NCBI GenBank assembly: GCA_040508515.1
Contig: JBEVMS010000220.1
Span: 1-6,006 of the forward strand
Direction: 5' to 3'
From: JBEVMS01 sp040508515
GTDB taxonomy: Bacteria; Pseudomonadota; Gammaproteobacteria; Xanthomonadales; Rhodanobacteraceae
Length of the DNA stretch: 6,006 nucleotides
In this document: positions 5,001 through 6,006 of the stretch, one piece after another
How the letters are laid out: each line of letters opens with the position of its first letter
Numbering within the stretch: position 1 is the first letter of the stretch
Program-made: the position numbers and the translations under genes
The notes under the pieces: model-generated
What the model saw: the letters and a program-made list of their open reading frames with translations, nothing else
Database searches by the model: none
Told to the model about the DNA's origin: nothing

Positions 5001-5692
5001 TGCGCATCCTTCTGGTCGAGGACGAGGCGCCGCTGCGCGAGACCCTCGCCGCACGTCTCAAGCGCGATGGCTTTGCTGTCGACGCGGCACAGGACGGTGA
5101 AGAGGGCATGTACCTGGGACGCGAAGTGCCGTTTGATCTGGCGATCATCGATCTGGGCCTGCCCAAGATGTCCGGCATGGACCTGGTGCGCGCCTTGCGC
5201 GAGCACGGCCAGCGCTATCCGATCCTGATCCTGACCGCACGGGGTAGCTGGCAGGACAAGGTCGAGGGGCTCAAGCACGGTGCCGATGATTACTTGGTCA
5301 AACCGTTTCACGTCGAAGAACTTCTGGCGCGAATCAACGCGTTGGTCCGCCGCGCCAGCGGCTGGTCAAAGCCGATCCTGGCGTGTGGACCGATCAAGCT
5401 CGATACCACCGCGCAAACGGTGTCGGTCGAGGGCAAGCTGGTCGACCTGACCAGCTACGAATACAAGGTGCTGGAATACCTGATGCTGCATGCGGGCGAA
5501 CTGGTTTCCAAGGCGGACCTCACTGAGCACATCTACCAGCAGGACTTCGATCGCGACTCCAACGTGCTGGAGGTCTTCATCGGCCGCTTGCGCCGCAAGC
5601 TCGATCCGGAAGGTCACCTCAAGCCCATCGAGACCGTACGTGGACGCGGATACCGCTTCGCCATCCCCCGCAGCGAAAACGACGACGAATAA
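5000..5692 (+). CDS. phoP: OmpR-family response regulator, PhoP type
   Basis: A 230-residue cytoplasmic transcription factor. The receiver domain spans 1-115: acidic pocket E7/D8, phosphoacceptor D51 in IIDLGLPKMSG, T79, Y98 and K101 (DDYLVKPF). A winged-helix DNA-binding domain follows at about 128-224: DLTSYEYKVLEYL (149-161), the recognition helix region SNVLEVFIGRLRRKL (187-201) and the wing TVRGRGYRF (212-220). The sequence agrees closely with the PhoP of Xanthomonas as I remember it, in particular SSWQDKVEGLK-like and TEHIYQQDFDRDSN segments, so PhoP is preferred over QseB or PmrA. Regulators of this type answer to low divalent cations, acid or cationic peptides through PhoQ and control envelope genes; the signal here is not shown by the sequence. 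It overlaps the PepSY stop by one base, and the kinase frame appears to start within its final 53 bases. Confidence 0.96.
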   Translation: MRILLVEDEAPLRETLAARLKRDGFAVDAAQDGEEGMYLGREVPFDLAIIDLGLPKMSGMDLVRALREHGQRYPILILTARGSWQDKVEGLKHGADDYLVKPFHVEELLARINALVRRASGWSKPILACGPIKLDTTAQTVSVEGKLVDLTSYEYKVLEYLMLHAGELVSKADLTEHIYQQDFDRDSNVLEVFIGRLRRKLDPEGHLKPIETVRGRGYRFAIPRSENDDE

Positions 5693-6006
5693 GCCGCCGA
5701 TACGCGGTCCGCTGTCGCTGGCGGCCCGCGCCGCACTGGCGACCGGGCTGGTGCTGGCCGCGTTCCTGGGCATCGTAGGGCTGACGCTGACGCAGACCAA
5801 CAAGGATCGCGCGCTCGGCGGCCTGCGCGAGCAGTTGCAGAAAGATGTGATCGCCTATCTGGCGGCGGTCGACGTCAATCGCTTCGGTCGTCCGCTGATG
5901 CCTTCCAGTGACTCCGCGCCGGACCCGGATTTTTCCCGGCCCGGTTCGGGGCTGTATGCCGTGGTGGGCGGCGAGAACGGTTTTCGCTGGTCCTCACCCT
6001 CGGCGG
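5640..6006 (+). CDS. phoQ: PhoQ-type sensor histidine kinase, N-terminal part (cut by window edge)
   Basis: The first 122 residues of a membrane sensor kinase that runs past the right edge. A Pro/Thr-rich cytoplasmic head (1-24) precedes one strong membrane helix, LSLAARAALATGLVLAAFLGIVGLTL (25-50), given here as positions with the core at 32-49. From about 52 the periplasmic sensor begins: a helix rich in Arg, Glu and Gln (57-78), then RFGRPLMPSS and FSRPGSGLY (98-106), features I associate with Xanthomonadales PhoQ. HAMP, dimerisation and ATPase domains would lie outside. No ATG is available: GTG 5640 is the only ATG, GTG or TTG in frame ahead of the membrane helix, the next being GTG 5751 inside it. 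It would overlap phoP by 53 bases. No strong ribosome binding site is seen, so the exact start is uncertain. Confidence 0.85.
   Translation, partial: MDADTASPSPAAKTTTNKPPIRGPLSLAARAALATGLVLAAFLGIVGLTLTQTNKDRALGGLREQLQKDVIAYLAAVDVNRFGRPLMPSSDSAPDPDFSRPGSGLYAVVGGENGFRWSSPSA

Overview
The window comes from a GC-rich gammaproteobacterium. The response regulator at 5000-5692 closely matches the PhoP lineage of Xanthomonadales as I remember it, and the RIO-like kinase, the 258-residue ferredoxin-NADP reductase and DusA fit the same group. My best guess is Xanthomonadaceae or Rhodanobacteraceae; the genus cannot be settled by eye.

Layout. On the left a DUF456 membrane protein (minus strand, 5-496) is divergent from a small RIO/lipopolysaccharide-kinase-like protein with a TTG start (plus, 607-1260). 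A 292-base gene-free stretch with two strong inverted repeats (1261-1552) separates the kinase from fpr (minus, 1553-2329), which converges on it. A 250-base spacer then holds an AT-rich inverted repeat. It leads into a short accessory-looking module on the plus strand: a small membrane protein with no ATG start (about 2580-2855), an overlapping 70-residue Xre/YozG-type regulator (2848-3060) and a VOC-fold protein (3130-3528). The right half is conserved: dusA (3608-4591), then an apparent three-gene operon of a secreted PepSY-like protein (4689-5000), phoP (5000-5692) and the start of a PhoQ-type sensor kinase (about 5640 to beyond the window edge).

How the genes work together. The clearest functional unit is PepSY-phoP-phoQ. 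Stop and start codons overlap at the first junction. The kinase reading frame appears to begin inside the end of phoP. A periplasmic PepSY protein is therefore made with its likely two-component partners. The membrane protein and HTH regulator form a second coupled pair, probably self-regulated. fpr, dusA, DUF456 and the kinase look like independent transcription units.

I found no tRNA, rRNA, CRISPR array, insertion sequence or phage gene. Nothing here is clearly a new system. The points most worth checking are the kinase N-lobe without any lysine, the possible leaderless dusA transcript, the phoP/phoQ overlap, the VOC protein lacking the usual glutamate, and the operator-like repeat ahead of the membrane-protein/HTH pair.
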